Shown piece by piece: positions 23,186 to 31,964 of a stretch of DNA of 64,000 nucleotides. Where the stretch lies: the NCBI GenBank assembly GCA_043392685.1, contig JBHZGM010000015.1; one strand, given 5' to 3'. Position 1 is the stretch's first letter, and each line of letters starts with the position of its first letter. The position numbers and the translations under genes were made by a program. This stretch comes from Metapseudomonas sp043392685 (GTDB taxonomy: Bacteria > Pseudomonadota > Gammaproteobacteria > Pseudomonadales > Pseudomonadaceae). The notes beneath the pieces are model-generated. The model was not told the origin of the DNA. It searched no databases and saw only the letters and a list, made by a program, of their open reading frames with translations.

Positions 23186-23248
23186 CGTAGCCTGGATGAA
23201 ATCCGGGAACGGCGGTGGGACTTTCCCCGGATTTCATCCAGGCCACGG
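23186..23248. repeat. REP-A intergenic palindrome, copy 2 (opposite orientation)
   Basis: GCCTGGATGAAATCCGGG and CCCCGGATTTCATCCAGGC flank AACGGCGGTGGGACTTT. It is nearly the reverse complement of copy 3 at 42368-42431. A further imperfect palindrome with GAAGCGAATTCATTCGCG (23145-23162) lies just before it and looks like another worn REP arm. Both occupy the gap between two convergent genes. Confidence 0.8.
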
Positions 23249-23344
23249 AACTGCGAAACCCAACGAGGCGGACTTGTCCTGCAGTGTTGGGCCTCGTTCC
23301 TCGAACCAACCTACGGAAGCATTACCAGAAGCGGAAGCGAAAGA

Positions 23345-23362
23345 AGGGGCCTTCCGGCCCCT
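23345..23362 (-). terminator. Terminator after speE
   Basis: On the minus strand AGGGGCC-GGAA-GGCCCCT (7-bp stem) is followed by TCTTTCG, a modest U-rich tail, 20 bases after the speE stop. Confidence 0.65.
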
Positions 23363-23381
23363 CTTCATCCACCCGCCGGCC

Positions 23382-24242
23382 TCAATCGTTGCTCGGCTTG
23401 TTGATGGCGTGCAGCACGTACTGTGGCAGGGCGAAGGCGCCGACGTGGATTTCCGGGTTGTAGTAGCGGGTCACGATGCCGCTGCCGGCGTAGCGCTGGC
23501 GCAGGGTTTCCAGCGGCAGCTTGCGCATCTCCGGATCGGTGGCGCCCCAGGCGAAGGCCATGGAGCCGCCGATGTAGGTCGGCACGGCGGCCTGGTAGAA
23601 ATGCCAGTCGGCAAACAGGCTGTCCATGCGGGAAGCCGTGGTCTGCACTTCGCCAAGCTGCATGAAGGGCGTGCCGTTCTGGGTCACCAGCACGCCGCCA
23701 TCGTTCAGGCAGCGGCGGCAGGCCTGGTAGAAGTTCTCGGAGAACAGCACCTCGCCCGGACCGATGGGATCGGTGGAGTCGGAGATGATCACGTCGAACT
23801 TCTCCTCGGTGGTGGCGACGAAGCGCATGCCGTCGTCGATCACCAGGTTCAGGCGCGGGTCTTCATAAGCGCCCTTGGAGTGGTTCGGCAGGAATTCCTT
23901 GCACATTTCGACGACAGTGCCGTCGATCTCGACCATGGTGATGCGCTCGATATCGCGGTGCTTGCACACTTCACGCAGCATGCCGCCGTCGCCACCGCCG
24001 ATGATCAGCACGCTCTTCACCGCGCCGTGGGCGAGGATCGGTACGTGGGTGAGCATCTCGTGATAGATGAACTCGTCCGCCTCGGTGGTCTGAATCACGC
24101 CATCCAGCGCCATCACACGGCCCATGCGCGCATTTTCGAAGATCACCAGATGCTGGTGCTCGGTGCGCACTTCGTGCAGCAGCTTGTCCATGCGGAAGCG
24201 CTGGCCGTATCCGTCGTAGAGAGTTTCCTGGTAATCGCTCAT
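23382..24242 (-). CDS. speE: Spermidine synthase (polyamine aminopropyltransferase, 286 aa)
   Basis: SpeE transfers an aminopropyl group from decarboxylated S-adenosylmethionine to putrescine, releasing methylthioadenosine. Motifs are VIQTTEADEFIYHEMLTHVP, the nucleotide site VLIIGGGDGGMLREV near residue 78, and the active-site loop SDSTDPIGPGEVLFSENFY near residue 156. The start at 24242 (MSDYQETLYDG) is the only well-placed ATG. The methylthioadenosine made is recycled by the mtn genes 2 kb away. No speD is nearby. It is divergent from the alkA-like gene. Confidence 0.95.
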   Translation of the reverse strand: MSDYQETLYDGYGQRFRMDKLLHEVRTEHQHLVIFENARMGRVMALDGVIQTTEADEFIYHEMLTHVPILAHGAVKSVLIIGGGDGGMLREVCKHRDIERITMVEIDGTVVEMCKEFLPNHSKGAYEDPRLNLVIDDGMRFVATTEEKFDVIISDSTDPIGPGEVLFSENFYQACRRCLNDGGVLVTQNGTPFMQLGEVQTTASRMDSLFADWHFYQAAVPTYIGGSMAFAWGATDPEMRKLPLETLRQRYAGSGIVTRYYNPEIHVGAFALPQYVLHAINKPSND

Positions 24243-24419
24243 GGGTTGTCTCCCCTGCTGGCTGTGTTCGCGGACGGTACTCCGCCCCAAGAAAAGGCGC
24301 GCATTCTACGATGGCTTCGATGACAGGTCGAACCACGTCGGGCAAATTTGAAAGTCAGTTTTGCAGAGACGACACGGCGCCAGGAAGCTATCGTCGCACC
24401 ATGACCACAAACGCTCCAT

Positions 24420-25301
24420 ATGATTGATTCCCGCGAGCCCATGCGCCTTGATTATTTCGAGCCCTGGAGCTGGAAGCAGTTCCAGCGACATTTCGCGCTG
24501 CGCTGCCTGCCCGGGGTCGAGCACCTGACCGACGACAGCTACTGCCGCAGTTTCCGCCTCGGCGAACGCAGCGGCTGGTTTCGCCTGCGGCCATCGCAAG
24601 GCGCCCTGGAACTCGAACTGAGCCCGGCAGCCAGCGATCTCGCCCCACAGCTGGCGCCGCGCATCCGGCGCATGTTCGACCTGGACAGCGACCCCGCCGC
24701 CATCGCCCGGCACCTGAGCCGCGATCCACTGCTGCAGGGCCTGTTGGCGCGCTATCCGGGCCTGCGTCTGCCGGTGGCATTCGACCCGTTCGAGCAAGGG
24801 GTGCGCACCATCATCGGCCAGCAGGTGACGGTAAAGGCCGCGGTGACCATTGCCGGGCGACTGGTGGAGCGCCTGGGCGACCCGCTGGAAGGGGCCGAAG
24901 GCGACGGCCCGCAACGGCTCTTCCCCACGCCCCGGGCCATCGCCGACGATCCGCTGCCCGGCATCGGCATGCCCGGCAAACGTGTCGACACCTTGCGCCG
25001 CTTCGCCCAGGCGATAGCGGACGGAAGCCTGGAACTGAGCCTGGAAGCCGGCGTCGAAGCCCTGGTCGAACGTCTCTGCGCCCTGCCCGGCATCGGCCGC
25101 TGGACCGCCGAATATATCGCCCTGCGTGCCTTCGGTCAGCCGGATGCCTTTCCCGCCGCCGATCTGGGGCTGCTCAAATCGCCACTCTGGGGGCCGGACG
25201 GCATCAGCGCCCGGGAACTGGCCAGCCGCGCCGAACACTGGCGACCATGGCGCGCCTATGCCGCCGTCTATCTCTGGCAGAGCTACGCCGAGGACAACTG
25301 A
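24420..25301 (+). CDS. AlkA-type DNA-3-methyladenine glycosylase (293 aa)
   Basis: This base-excision enzyme removes alkylated purines. The N-terminal AlkA_N-like region covers about residues 1-110. The HhH-GPD core holds GVRTIIGQQVTVKAA near residue 130 and LCALPGIGRWTAEYIALRAFG near residue 220. PAADLGLLK follows, with Asp at the place of the catalytic Asp of E. coli AlkA. The ATG at 24420 has no clear ribosome site; a second ATG at 24441 (MRLDYFEP) may be the true start. It overlaps nothing but precedes the ogt-like gene by one base, so the two repair genes form an operon. Confidence 0.92.
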   Translation: MIDSREPMRLDYFEPWSWKQFQRHFALRCLPGVEHLTDDSYCRSFRLGERSGWFRLRPSQGALELELSPAASDLAPQLAPRIRRMFDLDSDPAAIARHLSRDPLLQGLLARYPGLRLPVAFDPFEQGVRTIIGQQVTVKAAVTIAGRLVERLGDPLEGAEGDGPQRLFPTPRAIADDPLPGIGMPGKRVDTLRRFAQAIADGSLELSLEAGVEALVERLCALPGIGRWTAEYIALRAFGQPDAFPAADLGLLKSPLWGPDGISARELASRAEHWRPWRAYAAVYLWQSYAEDN

Positions 25302-25302
25302 C

Positions 25303-25803
25303 ATGTACTTCCGCTTTCACGACAGCCCTACCGGTTCCCTGCTGCTCGCCGGCGACGATGCCGGCCTGCGAATGCTGTACATGGACACCGAGCGGCATGG
25401 CTACCCGAACCCCGACTGGCAGCCGGCCAGCCGCCAGTTCGACGAAGCCTGCCGGCAACTGGACCGCTACTTCGAAGGCCGCCTGAAGCGCTTCGACCTG
25501 CCGCTCGCGCCCCGTGGCACGCCCTTCCAGCAACGGGTCTGGCAAGCCCTGCTGGAGATTCCCTACGGACACACCACCAGCTACAGCGAACTGGCCGAAC
25601 GCATCGGCAATCCGAAGTCGGTGCGCGCGGTGGGCACGGCCAATGGCGCCAACCCCATTTCCATCATCATTCCCTGCCATCGGGTGATCGGCCGCGACGG
25701 CAGCCTGACCGGCTATGCGGGCGGCCTGGCGCGCAAGGCGCTGCTGCTGAAACTGGAAGGCGCGAAGCTGCAACCGGAGCAGGACCAGTTGCTGCTGATC
25801 TAG
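25303..25803 (+). CDS. ogt: Methylated-DNA-[protein]-cysteine S-methyltransferase (166 aa)
   Basis: This suicide enzyme moves the methyl group from O6-methylguanine to its own Cys. The active-site motif IIPCHRVIG is clear near residue 127, preceded by the winged helix FQQRVWQALLEIPYGHTTSYSELAERIG and the Arg finger region PKSVRAVGTANGANP. The length fits Ogt/AGT, and there is no Ada N-terminal zinc domain. It starts directly after the AlkA gene, so repair of N- and O-alkylation is co-expressed here. No ada gene is in the window. Confidence 0.95.
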   Translation: MYFRFHDSPTGSLLLAGDDAGLRMLYMDTERHGYPNPDWQPASRQFDEACRQLDRYFEGRLKRFDLPLAPRGTPFQQRVWQALLEIPYGHTTSYSELAERIGNPKSVRAVGTANGANPISIIIPCHRVIGRDGSLTGYAGGLARKALLLKLEGAKLQPEQDQLLLI

Positions 25804-25829
25804 TCGATTGTCGAGCGTAAAAACCAGCG

Positions 25830-26387
25830 TCAGGGCTGACGGATACGCGCCAGCACCTTCGGCGGCTCCGCCAGCGGCAGCTCGATGATCATCCCTTCTC
25901 CGCTCTTCGGCGCCACCCCGGTCAGCGCCTTGATATTCACCTGGTGGCTGACCATCACCACGGGCCGGTCCTTGGGCACCATGTCGATCGCCTTGCGCAA
26001 CTCCACGGTCTGCGCCGCCTGGCTATCCGGATCGCTGAAGAAGGAATCCAGCGCCGACAGGGTTTCCACCGCCCCCAGCCCCAACTCCTGGGCAGTGTCC
26101 TGGGCGCGGCACCAACTGCTGGCATAGATCCGGGGCTGCTCCACCTTGCGCCCCACCAGCAGCCGGCCCCAGCGCCGCGCTTCCCGGCGCCCCCGGTCGC
26201 TGAGATTGCGCTGGGTGCTGCAATCGCCCAGGCGGAATCCTTCCGGATCACCGGTGCCCGGGGCAGTGGTATGGCGCAGCAGGAGGAAGGCCTTGCCCTC
26301 GCGCAGGGCCTGCCAGGCCGACCTCTGGTCGGCGGCCGCCGGCAATGCCAGCAGCGCGATGAGCGTCAGGATGACGAAGCGGGTCAT
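25830..26387 (-). CDS. Periplasmic histidine-phosphatase-family protein (185 aa)
   Basis: The N-terminus is a signal peptide (MTRFVILTLIALLALPAAA|DQ). The phosphatase motif reads LLLRHTTAPG near residue 36, where the family has RHG; the catalytic Arg and His are kept. The second His is in VVMVSHQVNI near residue 145, and CRAQDTA corresponds to the conserved Arg region. It is probably an active acid phosphatase-type enzyme in the periplasm; its substrate is unknown. It is convergent with ogt (26-base gap) and stands alone. Confidence 0.82.
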   Translation of the reverse strand: MTRFVILTLIALLALPAAADQRSAWQALREGKAFLLLRHTTAPGTGDPEGFRLGDCSTQRNLSDRGRREARRWGRLLVGRKVEQPRIYASSWCRAQDTAQELGLGAVETLSALDSFFSDPDSQAAQTVELRKAIDMVPKDRPVVMVSHQVNIKALTGVAPKSGEGMIIELPLAEPPKVLARIRQP

Positions 26388-26570
26388 CGCCGGGTCGCCA
26401 CAGGCGGAACCTGGCCAAGGGCGATCCCGAACAGGCCCGGATCAGGGCAAGCCACAACGACGCAAAGGCAGAAACCCATGGGGAGCGCTCCCGGATGGAT
26501 GCAGTCCCCCCAAGGATAGATCGACCGACGGCGGGCTACCTCGCGTCCCGTCAGACGATTTCAGCTGGTT

Positions 26571-27254
26571 TCAGAGGCGCGCCAGATCGATCACCGCGAA
26601 GCTGGCCACCGTCTCGTGACCTTCCAGCACACCGCCTTCGCGCGCCAGGCCGATGGTCTGCATGCCCGACTCGAGCGCCGCGTCCAGTTCCTGGACCACA
26701 TCGGACAGGAAAAGGATCTGCTCGCCCGGCAGGCCGATGGCCGCAGCAATCTTCCGGTACGACTCCGCCTCACGCTTGGGGCCGGTGGTGGTATCGAAGT
26801 AGCCGGAGAACAGCGGGGTCAGGTCGCCCGCTTCGGAGCAGCCGAAAATCAGCTTCTGCGCCTGGATCGAGCCGGAGGAATAGACGTACAGGTCGTAGCC
26901 CTCCTGCTTCCAGCGGCGCAGTGCCTCCACCGCATCCGGGTAGACATGCCCCTTGAGCTGGCCGGCGCGGTAACCCTGCTCCCAGACCATCCCTTGCAGC
27001 GCCTTCAGCGGCGTGGCCTTGCGGTCTTCGGCGATCCAGCCCAGGAGAATCTCCACTACCCGTTCGGGGCTGGCTCCGGCTTCGCCGCTTTCCGCGCGCA
27101 CCGCGTCGATCTGCTGCGCCACCGCCGGCTCGTCGGCGTGACTCAGGACGTACTCGGGCAGGTGGCGCGCAGCAAAGGGGAAAAGCACGTCGAAGACGAA
27201 GCTCACCGCGCTGGTGGTGCCTTCGATGTCGGTGAGGATGGCCTTGATGGGCAT
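26571..27254 (-). CDS. mtnC: Acireductone synthase MtnC (enolase-phosphatase E1, 227 aa)
   Basis: This HAD-superfamily enzyme enolises and dephosphorylates 2,3-diketo-5-methylthiopentyl-1-phosphate to acireductone in methionine salvage. Motifs are ILTDIEGTTSAVSFVFDVLFP at the N-terminus (nucleophile Asp), YVYSSGSIQAQKLIF (motif II), and ILFLSDVVQELDAA (motif III). It is last in the order mtnB-mtnD-mtnC on the minus strand; a REP pair separates it from mtnD by about 100 bases. Confidence 0.96.
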   Translation of the reverse strand: MPIKAILTDIEGTTSAVSFVFDVLFPFAARHLPEYVLSHADEPAVAQQIDAVRAESGEAGASPERVVEILLGWIAEDRKATPLKALQGMVWEQGYRAGQLKGHVYPDAVEALRRWKQEGYDLYVYSSGSIQAQKLIFGCSEAGDLTPLFSGYFDTTTGPKREAESYRKIAAAIGLPGEQILFLSDVVQELDAALESGMQTIGLAREGGVLEGHETVASFAVIDLARL

Positions 27255-27285
27255 GGGGAAACTCCAGGTGAATCGGATGTTGCCG

Positions 27286-27343
27286 CTGTAGGAGCCAACT
27301 TGCTGGCGAAATCAAAAAGCTTCGCGAGCAAGCTCGCTCCTAC
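27286..27343. repeat. REP-B doublet, copy 1 (inside the mtn operon)
   Basis: GTAGGAGCCAACTTGCTGGCGAA and, inverted, TTCGCGAGCAAGCTCGCTCCTAC are two REP arms facing each other across about 10 bases. This is the common Pseudomonas REP sequence. The second copy is at 36387-36453. It lies between mtnC and mtnD. Confidence 0.88.
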
Positions 27344-27354
27344 CGAGGCCGGGA

Positions 27355-27900
27355 TCAGTCTTCCAGCTGCGGGAAGCGCTTGGCGATCTCGTCGCCGGTG
27401 AACTGGGCCACCCAGCCTTCCGGATTGTTGAACAGGCGGATGGCCACGAAATGCGGATGCTCGCCCATGTCGAACCAGTGGCGGGTGCCGGCCGGCACGG
27501 AGATCAGGTCGTTCTTCTCGCAGAGCACCGCATAGACGTAGTCGTCGATATGCAGGGTGAACAGGCCGCGGCCGGCAACGAAGAAGCGCACCTCGTCCTC
27601 GCCATGGCGGTGTTCGTCGAGGAACTTGGCGCGCAGTTCGGCCTTCTGCGGGTGATCGCTGGTCAGACTGACCACGTCGACGGTCACGTAGCCCTGCTCG
27701 CGCATCAGCCGGTCGATCTGCGGGCGGTAGGCGGCGATCACCTCATCCTGGCTGGCGCCCGGGGCGATGGGGGCCGAAGCCTCCCAGCGCTCGAAGCGCA
27801 CACCAACGGACGCCAGGGTGGAGGCGATGTCGTCCAAGTGGGTGAGGACCTTGTTCGGCAGGTCCGGGTTGGATTCGTGATAGACGGTCAGGCTGCTCAT
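27355..27900 (-). CDS. mtnD: Acireductone dioxygenase MtnD (181 aa)
   Basis: This metal-dependent cupin oxidises acireductone, giving 2-keto-4-methylthiobutyrate and formate with iron, or methylthiopropionate, formate and CO with nickel. Metal ligands are visible in LDEHRHGEDEVRFFV (two His and Glu) and PAGTRHWFDMGE (last His). The length and N-terminus MSSLTVYHESNPD are typical. It follows mtnB after 62 bases and belongs to the same transcript. Confidence 0.96.
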   Translation of the reverse strand: MSSLTVYHESNPDLPNKVLTHLDDIASTLASVGVRFERWEASAPIAPGASQDEVIAAYRPQIDRLMREQGYVTVDVVSLTSDHPQKAELRAKFLDEHRHGEDEVRFFVAGRGLFTLHIDDYVYAVLCEKNDLISVPAGTRHWFDMGEHPHFVAIRLFNNPEGWVAQFTGDEIAKRFPQLED

Positions 27901-27962
27901 CTGGGTACTCCTTGCGGGCCTCCTCCCGGCTCTTCGGGCGGGTCGGACGGCACCGTTGTCAG

Positions 27963-28604
27963 TCAGGCACCTTCGTGGGAAGGAAGCATCAGCGATCGGG
28001 TGATCGAGAGGGTCTTGAGCTCGCACTCGAAGAGGAATTCGAAGGCCTCGACCTGGCGCAGGGCGTCGCTCATGCGCGGTCCCCAAGTATAGAGGCCGTG
28101 GCCACGGATCAGGTATCCAACGCAGTCCGGATGCTGGTCCAGCCAGGGTTGCACCTTGGCCGCCAGGCGGGCGATGTCCTGGTCGTTGTCGAAGATCGGC
28201 ACCAGCACCTGGGATTCATGGGTGGTAATACCGCTGAAGGCCTTCTGCAGTTCGTAGTCGGCAAATACCAGGGAATCGGCCAGGGTCAGCCGCGACAGTA
28301 CGGTGGCGTTCACCGAGTGCGTGTGCAGCACCGCGCCGATCTCCGGCTTCCAACGGTAGAGCTGGGTGTGCAGCAGGGTTTCCGCCGAGGGCTTCTTGCC
28401 CGGCTCCAGGCTGTTGCCGTCCATGTCGGTGGCCAGCACGTCGTCCGGGCCCAGCTGGCCTTTGTGCTTGCCGGAGACGGTCAGCAGCGCCTCATCGGCG
28501 GACAGACGCGCCGAATAGTTGCTGCTGGTGGCCGGCGACCAGCCGCGGCCGTAGAGGAAGCGGCCTGCGTGGATGATTTCCTCGGCGAGTTGTTGGCGAT
28601 TCAT
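27963..28604 (-). CDS. mtnB: Methylthioribulose-1-phosphate dehydratase MtnB (213 aa)
   Basis: This class II aldolase-fold enzyme dehydrates methylthioribulose-1-phosphate in methionine salvage. Zn ligands are seen in VLHTHSVNATVLSRL (His-Thr-His near residue 97) and LIRGHGLYTWG (His near residue 172). The N-terminal FLYGRGWSPATSSNYSARLS is typical. The ATG overlaps the TGA of the upstream MFS gene by 4 bases, so the two are translationally coupled. mtnA and mtnP are not in the window. Confidence 0.95.
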   Translation of the reverse strand: MNRQQLAEEIIHAGRFLYGRGWSPATSSNYSARLSADEALLTVSGKHKGQLGPDDVLATDMDGNSLEPGKKPSAETLLHTQLYRWKPEIGAVLHTHSVNATVLSRLTLADSLVFADYELQKAFSGITTHESQVLVPIFDNDQDIARLAAKVQPWLDQHPDCVGYLIRGHGLYTWGPRMSDALRQVEAFEFLFECELKTLSITRSLMLPSHEGA

Positions 28605-29761
28605 GCCCGCTCCTCCTGCAATCGGATGGCAATGATAACGGCTGCGGCAAGCGCCGCGAGACTGGCGATGACGTAGGTCCAGAGCGGACCGAGGCTACTC
28701 CAGGCGTAGCCCGAGTAAAGCGCGCCGAGGGCGCCGCCGGTACCGGCCAGGGCCGCGTAGAGCGCCTGCCCCTGACCTTGCTGGCCGGCCCCGAACCGAC
28801 GTTGCACGAAATGGATGGCGGCTGCGTGAAAGCTGCCGAACGTAAAGGCATGTAGCACCTGGGCGAACAGCAGGACCGGCAACTGGTCGGCGAAATTGCC
28901 CAGCAGCAGCCAGCGCAGCGCCGCGATCAGGAAGCTGGCCAGCAGCACCACGCGCACCGAGTAACGCGCGAGGATGCGCGCCATCACGATGAACAGCAGC
29001 ACCTCGGCCACCACGCCCAGGGCCCAGAGCTGGCCGATCAGGCTGCGCGAATACCCGAGGGATTCCAGGTAGATGGTCTGGAAGCTGTAGTAGGGTCCGT
29101 GGGACAGCTGCATCAGCCCGACGCTCATATAGAAGGCGAGCACGCCCGGCTGACGCAACTGGGCGAGGAAACCGCCCTGCCCCACCGCATCCGGACTGAC
29201 CTGCGGCGTCGCGTTGGGCACCCAGAAGCTGCTGAGGGCGATGCCGCTCATGATGAACACCAGCGCCCAGGGATAGAGGTCCAGGCTGAACAGCTCGAAC
29301 AGCTTGCCCAGGCCGATCACCGTGAGGATGAAGCCGATGGAGCCCCACAGCCGCACCTGGCTGTAGCGTGCCGCCTGCTCCTTGAGGTGCGCCAGGGTGA
29401 TCACCTCGAATTGCGGCAGCACCGCATGCCAGAAGAAGGCGTGCAGCGCCATGATCAGCGCCAGCCAGGCGTAGCTGTGGCTGACGAAGATCAGCGAGAA
29501 GGTCAGCAGGGTGCAGAAGGCGCCGAAGCGCACGATGTCCAGCCGCCGGCCACTGCGGTCGCCCAGCCAGCCCCAGAGGTTGGGCGCCACGCAGCGCATC
29601 AGCATGGGAATGGCCAGCAGTTCGCCGATGCGCGCACTGGAGAAACCCAGGTGTGCGAAGTACAGGCCCAGGAAGGGCGCCGTGGCGCCCAGCAGGGAAA
29701 AGTAGAAGAGATAAAAGCTGGAAAGCCGCCAATAGGGCAGCGCGTTCGCGCCGCCCGTCAC
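28601..29761 (-). CDS. MFS transporter, HcaT-like (386 aa, GTG start)
   Basis: About twelve hydrophobic helices are visible along 386 residues, beginning WRLSSFYLFYFSLLGATAPFLGLYFAHLGF. The loop GWLGDRSGRRLDIV after helix 2 is the MFS motif A. It resembles the 3-phenylpropionate-transporter/nucleoside-type MFS_1-like branch. The GTG start overlaps the aroC stop (GTGA), and its own stop overlaps the mtnB start (ATGA). This tight link to mtnB suggests, but does not prove, that it moves a methylthio-sugar or related compound. Confidence 0.88.
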   Translation of the reverse strand: MTGGANALPYWRLSSFYLFYFSLLGATAPFLGLYFAHLGFSSARIGELLAIPMLMRCVAPNLWGWLGDRSGRRLDIVRFGAFCTLLTFSLIFVSHSYAWLALIMALHAFFWHAVLPQFEVITLAHLKEQAARYSQVRLWGSIGFILTVIGLGKLFELFSLDLYPWALVFIMSGIALSSFWVPNATPQVSPDAVGQGGFLAQLRQPGVLAFYMSVGLMQLSHGPYYSFQTIYLESLGYSRSLIGQLWALGVVAEVLLFIVMARILARYSVRVVLLASFLIAALRWLLLGNFADQLPVLLFAQVLHAFTFGSFHAAAIHFVQRRFGAGQQGQGQALYAALAGTGGALGALYSGYAWSSLGPLWTYVIASLAALAAAVIIAIRLQEERA

Positions 29762-30849
29762 AGCTGCCCGAGCACCGGGGTTTCCACCCGCACGTCGGCA
29801 TTCTGCGCGCGGTGGCGCAGCAGGTGGTCCATCAGCACGATGGCCATCATGGCTTCGGCGATCGGCGTGGCGCGGATACCTACGCAGGGGTCATGGCGGC
29901 CCTTGGTGATCACTTCCACCGGATTGCCGTGGATGTCGATGGAACGGCCGGGGGTGGTGATGCTGGAGGTGGGTTTGAGCGCCAGGCTGGCGACGATCGG
30001 CTGGCCCGAGGAGATGCCGCCGAGGATGCCGCCGGCATTGTTGCTGAGGAAGCCTTCCGGGGTCAGCTCGTCGCGGTGCTGGGTGCCACGCTGGGAGACG
30101 CTGTCGAAGCCGGCGCCGATCTCCACGCCCTTAACCGCGTTGATGCTCATCAGCGCATGGGCCAGCTCGGCATCCAGGCGGTCGAAGATCGGCTCGCCCA
30201 GGCCCGGCGGCACGCCTTCGGCGACCACGGTAATCCTCGCGCCCACCGAGTCCTGGTCGCGGCGCAGCTGGTCCATGTAGGCCTCCAGCTCCGGCACCTT
30301 GTCCGGGTCGGGGCTGAAGAAGGCGTTTTGCTCAACCGAATCCCAGGTCTTGAAGGGGATCTCGAAAGGACCGAGCTGGCTCATGTAGCCGCGCACGGTG
30401 ATGCCCTGGGTGGCCAGGTATTTCTTGGCGATGGCGCCAGCGGCCACGCGCATGGCGGTTTCACGCGCCGAGGAACGGCCGCCACCACGGTAGTCGCGGA
30501 TGCCGTACTTGTGGTGGTAGGTGTAGTCGGCGTGGGCCGGGCGGAACAGGTCCTTGATCGCCGAGTAGTCCTTGGACTTCTGGTCGGTGTTGCGAATCAA
30601 CAGGCCAATAGCGCAACCGGTGGTCTTGCCTTCGAAGACGCCGGAGAGGATTTCCACCTCGTCGGCTTCCTGGCGCTGGGTGGTATGGCGGCTGGTGCCC
30701 GGCTTGCGGCGGTCGAGGTCACGCTGCAGGTCCTCGTGGGACAGTTCCAGCCCCGGCGGGCAGCCGTCGACTATGGCGACCAGCGCCGGACCATGGCTTT
30801 CGCCAGCGGTGGTGACGGTGAACAGCTTGCCGTAGGTGTTGCCGGACAT
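29758..30849 (-). CDS. aroC: Chorismate synthase (363 aa)
   Basis: AroC converts 5-enolpyruvylshikimate-3-phosphate to chorismate with reduced FMN, the last common step to aromatic amino acids and folate. All family signatures are present: GKLFTVTTAGESHGPALVAIVDG near the N-terminus, YRGGGRSSARETAMRVAAGA near residue 125, and DSVSQRGTQHRDELTPEGF near the C-terminus. The ATG at 30849 gives the standard length. It is first in the aroC-MFS-mtnBDC series and divergent from a hydrolase gene, with 134 bases between. Confidence 0.98.
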   Translation of the reverse strand: MSGNTYGKLFTVTTAGESHGPALVAIVDGCPPGLELSHEDLQRDLDRRKPGTSRHTTQRQEADEVEILSGVFEGKTTGCAIGLLIRNTDQKSKDYSAIKDLFRPAHADYTYHHKYGIRDYRGGGRSSARETAMRVAAGAIAKKYLATQGITVRGYMSQLGPFEIPFKTWDSVEQNAFFSPDPDKVPELEAYMDQLRRDQDSVGARITVVAEGVPPGLGEPIFDRLDAELAHALMSINAVKGVEIGAGFDSVSQRGTQHRDELTPEGFLSNNAGGILGGISSGQPIVASLALKPTSSITTPGRSIDIHGNPVEVITKGRHDPCVGIRATPIAEAMMAIVLMDHLLRHRAQNADVRVETPVLGQL

Positions 30850-30983
30850 GCACAGTGCTCCGCAGAAATGGGCCTCGATTCGAAGGTCGAGCAGTATACC
30901 CGCGGCGCCTGGCCAGTTCACCCCTCGAACCTTGTGCCGGCACCCGCGTCCAACCCGCCACGCCAGATACCGAATCCGCCCCG

Positions 30984-31964
30984 ATGCTGCGACTCTTCCT
31001 GCTTTTCCTCCCCCTTCTCGCCAGCCTGGCCCAGGCCGCCCCCCAGAGCGTGCTGCAACGCCCCGCGGAACTGGACACCGGCAACGGCATCCTGCGCGGC
31101 ACCCTGCTACGGCCGAAGACCGACCAGCCTGTGCCGGTGGCACTGATCATCGCCGGCTCCGGCCCCACCGACCGCGACGGCAACAACCCCATCGGCGGGC
31201 GCAACGACAGCCTGAAGAAGCTTGCCCAGCTGCTGGCGCGCAATGGCATCGCCAGCCTGCGCTACGACAAGCGCGGCATCGCCGCCAGTCGCGATGCCGG
31301 AACCGACGAACGCCAGCTGAGCATCGAACTGTACACCCGCGACGCGGCAGCCTGGGGCCGATCCCTGAAGCAGGACCCGCGCTTCTCGCAGCTCATCCTC
31401 ATCGGCCACAGCGAAGGCGCGCTGATCGCCAGCCTGGCGGCGGACGCGGCCGGCGCCGATGCACTGATCAGCATTGCCGGCAGCGCCCGCCCCATCGACC
31501 AGTTGCTTCGCGACCAGTTGCAGAGCCGTCTGCCACCGCCGCTACTGATCCAGAGCGAAGCACTGCTGGCCAGCCTGCGCTCGGGCCAGGAGGTAGCCGA
31601 AGTGCCCCCGGCACTGGAAGCGCTGTTCCGCCCCAGCGTACAGCCCTACCTGATTTCCCTGTTCCGCCAGGACCCGGCGCAGGCATTCGGCCGGCTGCGG
31701 ATTCCGGCGCTGATCCTGCAGGGCAGCAGCGATATCCAAGTCAGCGTGAGCGATGCCGAGCAGCTCAAGGCTGCCCGCCCCGACGCCGAACTGGTGATCG
31801 TCGAAGGCATGAACCACATGCTGCGCATCGTGCCCATGGACATGGAGCAGCAGCTGGCGTCCTATCGCAACCCGCAGCTGCCCCTGGCGCAGGAACTGGG
31901 CACGCACATCCTGGCGTTCATCAAGAGGCTTCCCGACTCCAGAAATGCGGGAATCAGCCGATAA
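30984..31964 (+). CDS. Secreted alpha/beta hydrolase (326 aa)
   Basis: A signal peptide (MLRLFLLFLPLLASLAQA|AP) is followed by an alpha/beta hydrolase domain: ALIIAGSGPTDRDGNNP (oxyanion region), ASLRYDKRGI, the nucleophile elbow LILIGHSEGALIAS near residue 140, and ILQGSSDIQVSV with the probable acid. A His in GMNHMLRIV near residue 278 would be the base. The DRDGNNP segment is typical of a dienelactone-hydrolase-like periplasmic group. The ATG at 30984 is chosen because the signal peptide begins there. Confidence 0.85.
   Translation: MLRLFLLFLPLLASLAQAAPQSVLQRPAELDTGNGILRGTLLRPKTDQPVPVALIIAGSGPTDRDGNNPIGGRNDSLKKLAQLLARNGIASLRYDKRGIAASRDAGTDERQLSIELYTRDAAAWGRSLKQDPRFSQLILIGHSEGALIASLAADAAGADALISIAGSARPIDQLLRDQLQSRLPPPLLIQSEALLASLRSGQEVAEVPPALEALFRPSVQPYLISLFRQDPAQAFGRLRIPALILQGSSDIQVSVSDAEQLKAARPDAELVIVEGMNHMLRIVPMDMEQQLASYRNPQLPLAQELGTHILAFIKRLPDSRNAGISR

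Noticed and set aside
27255..27354. SAM or other riboswitch before the mtn genes
   Set aside because: The structure in this gap is fully explained by a REP doublet, and the gap lies inside the operon.
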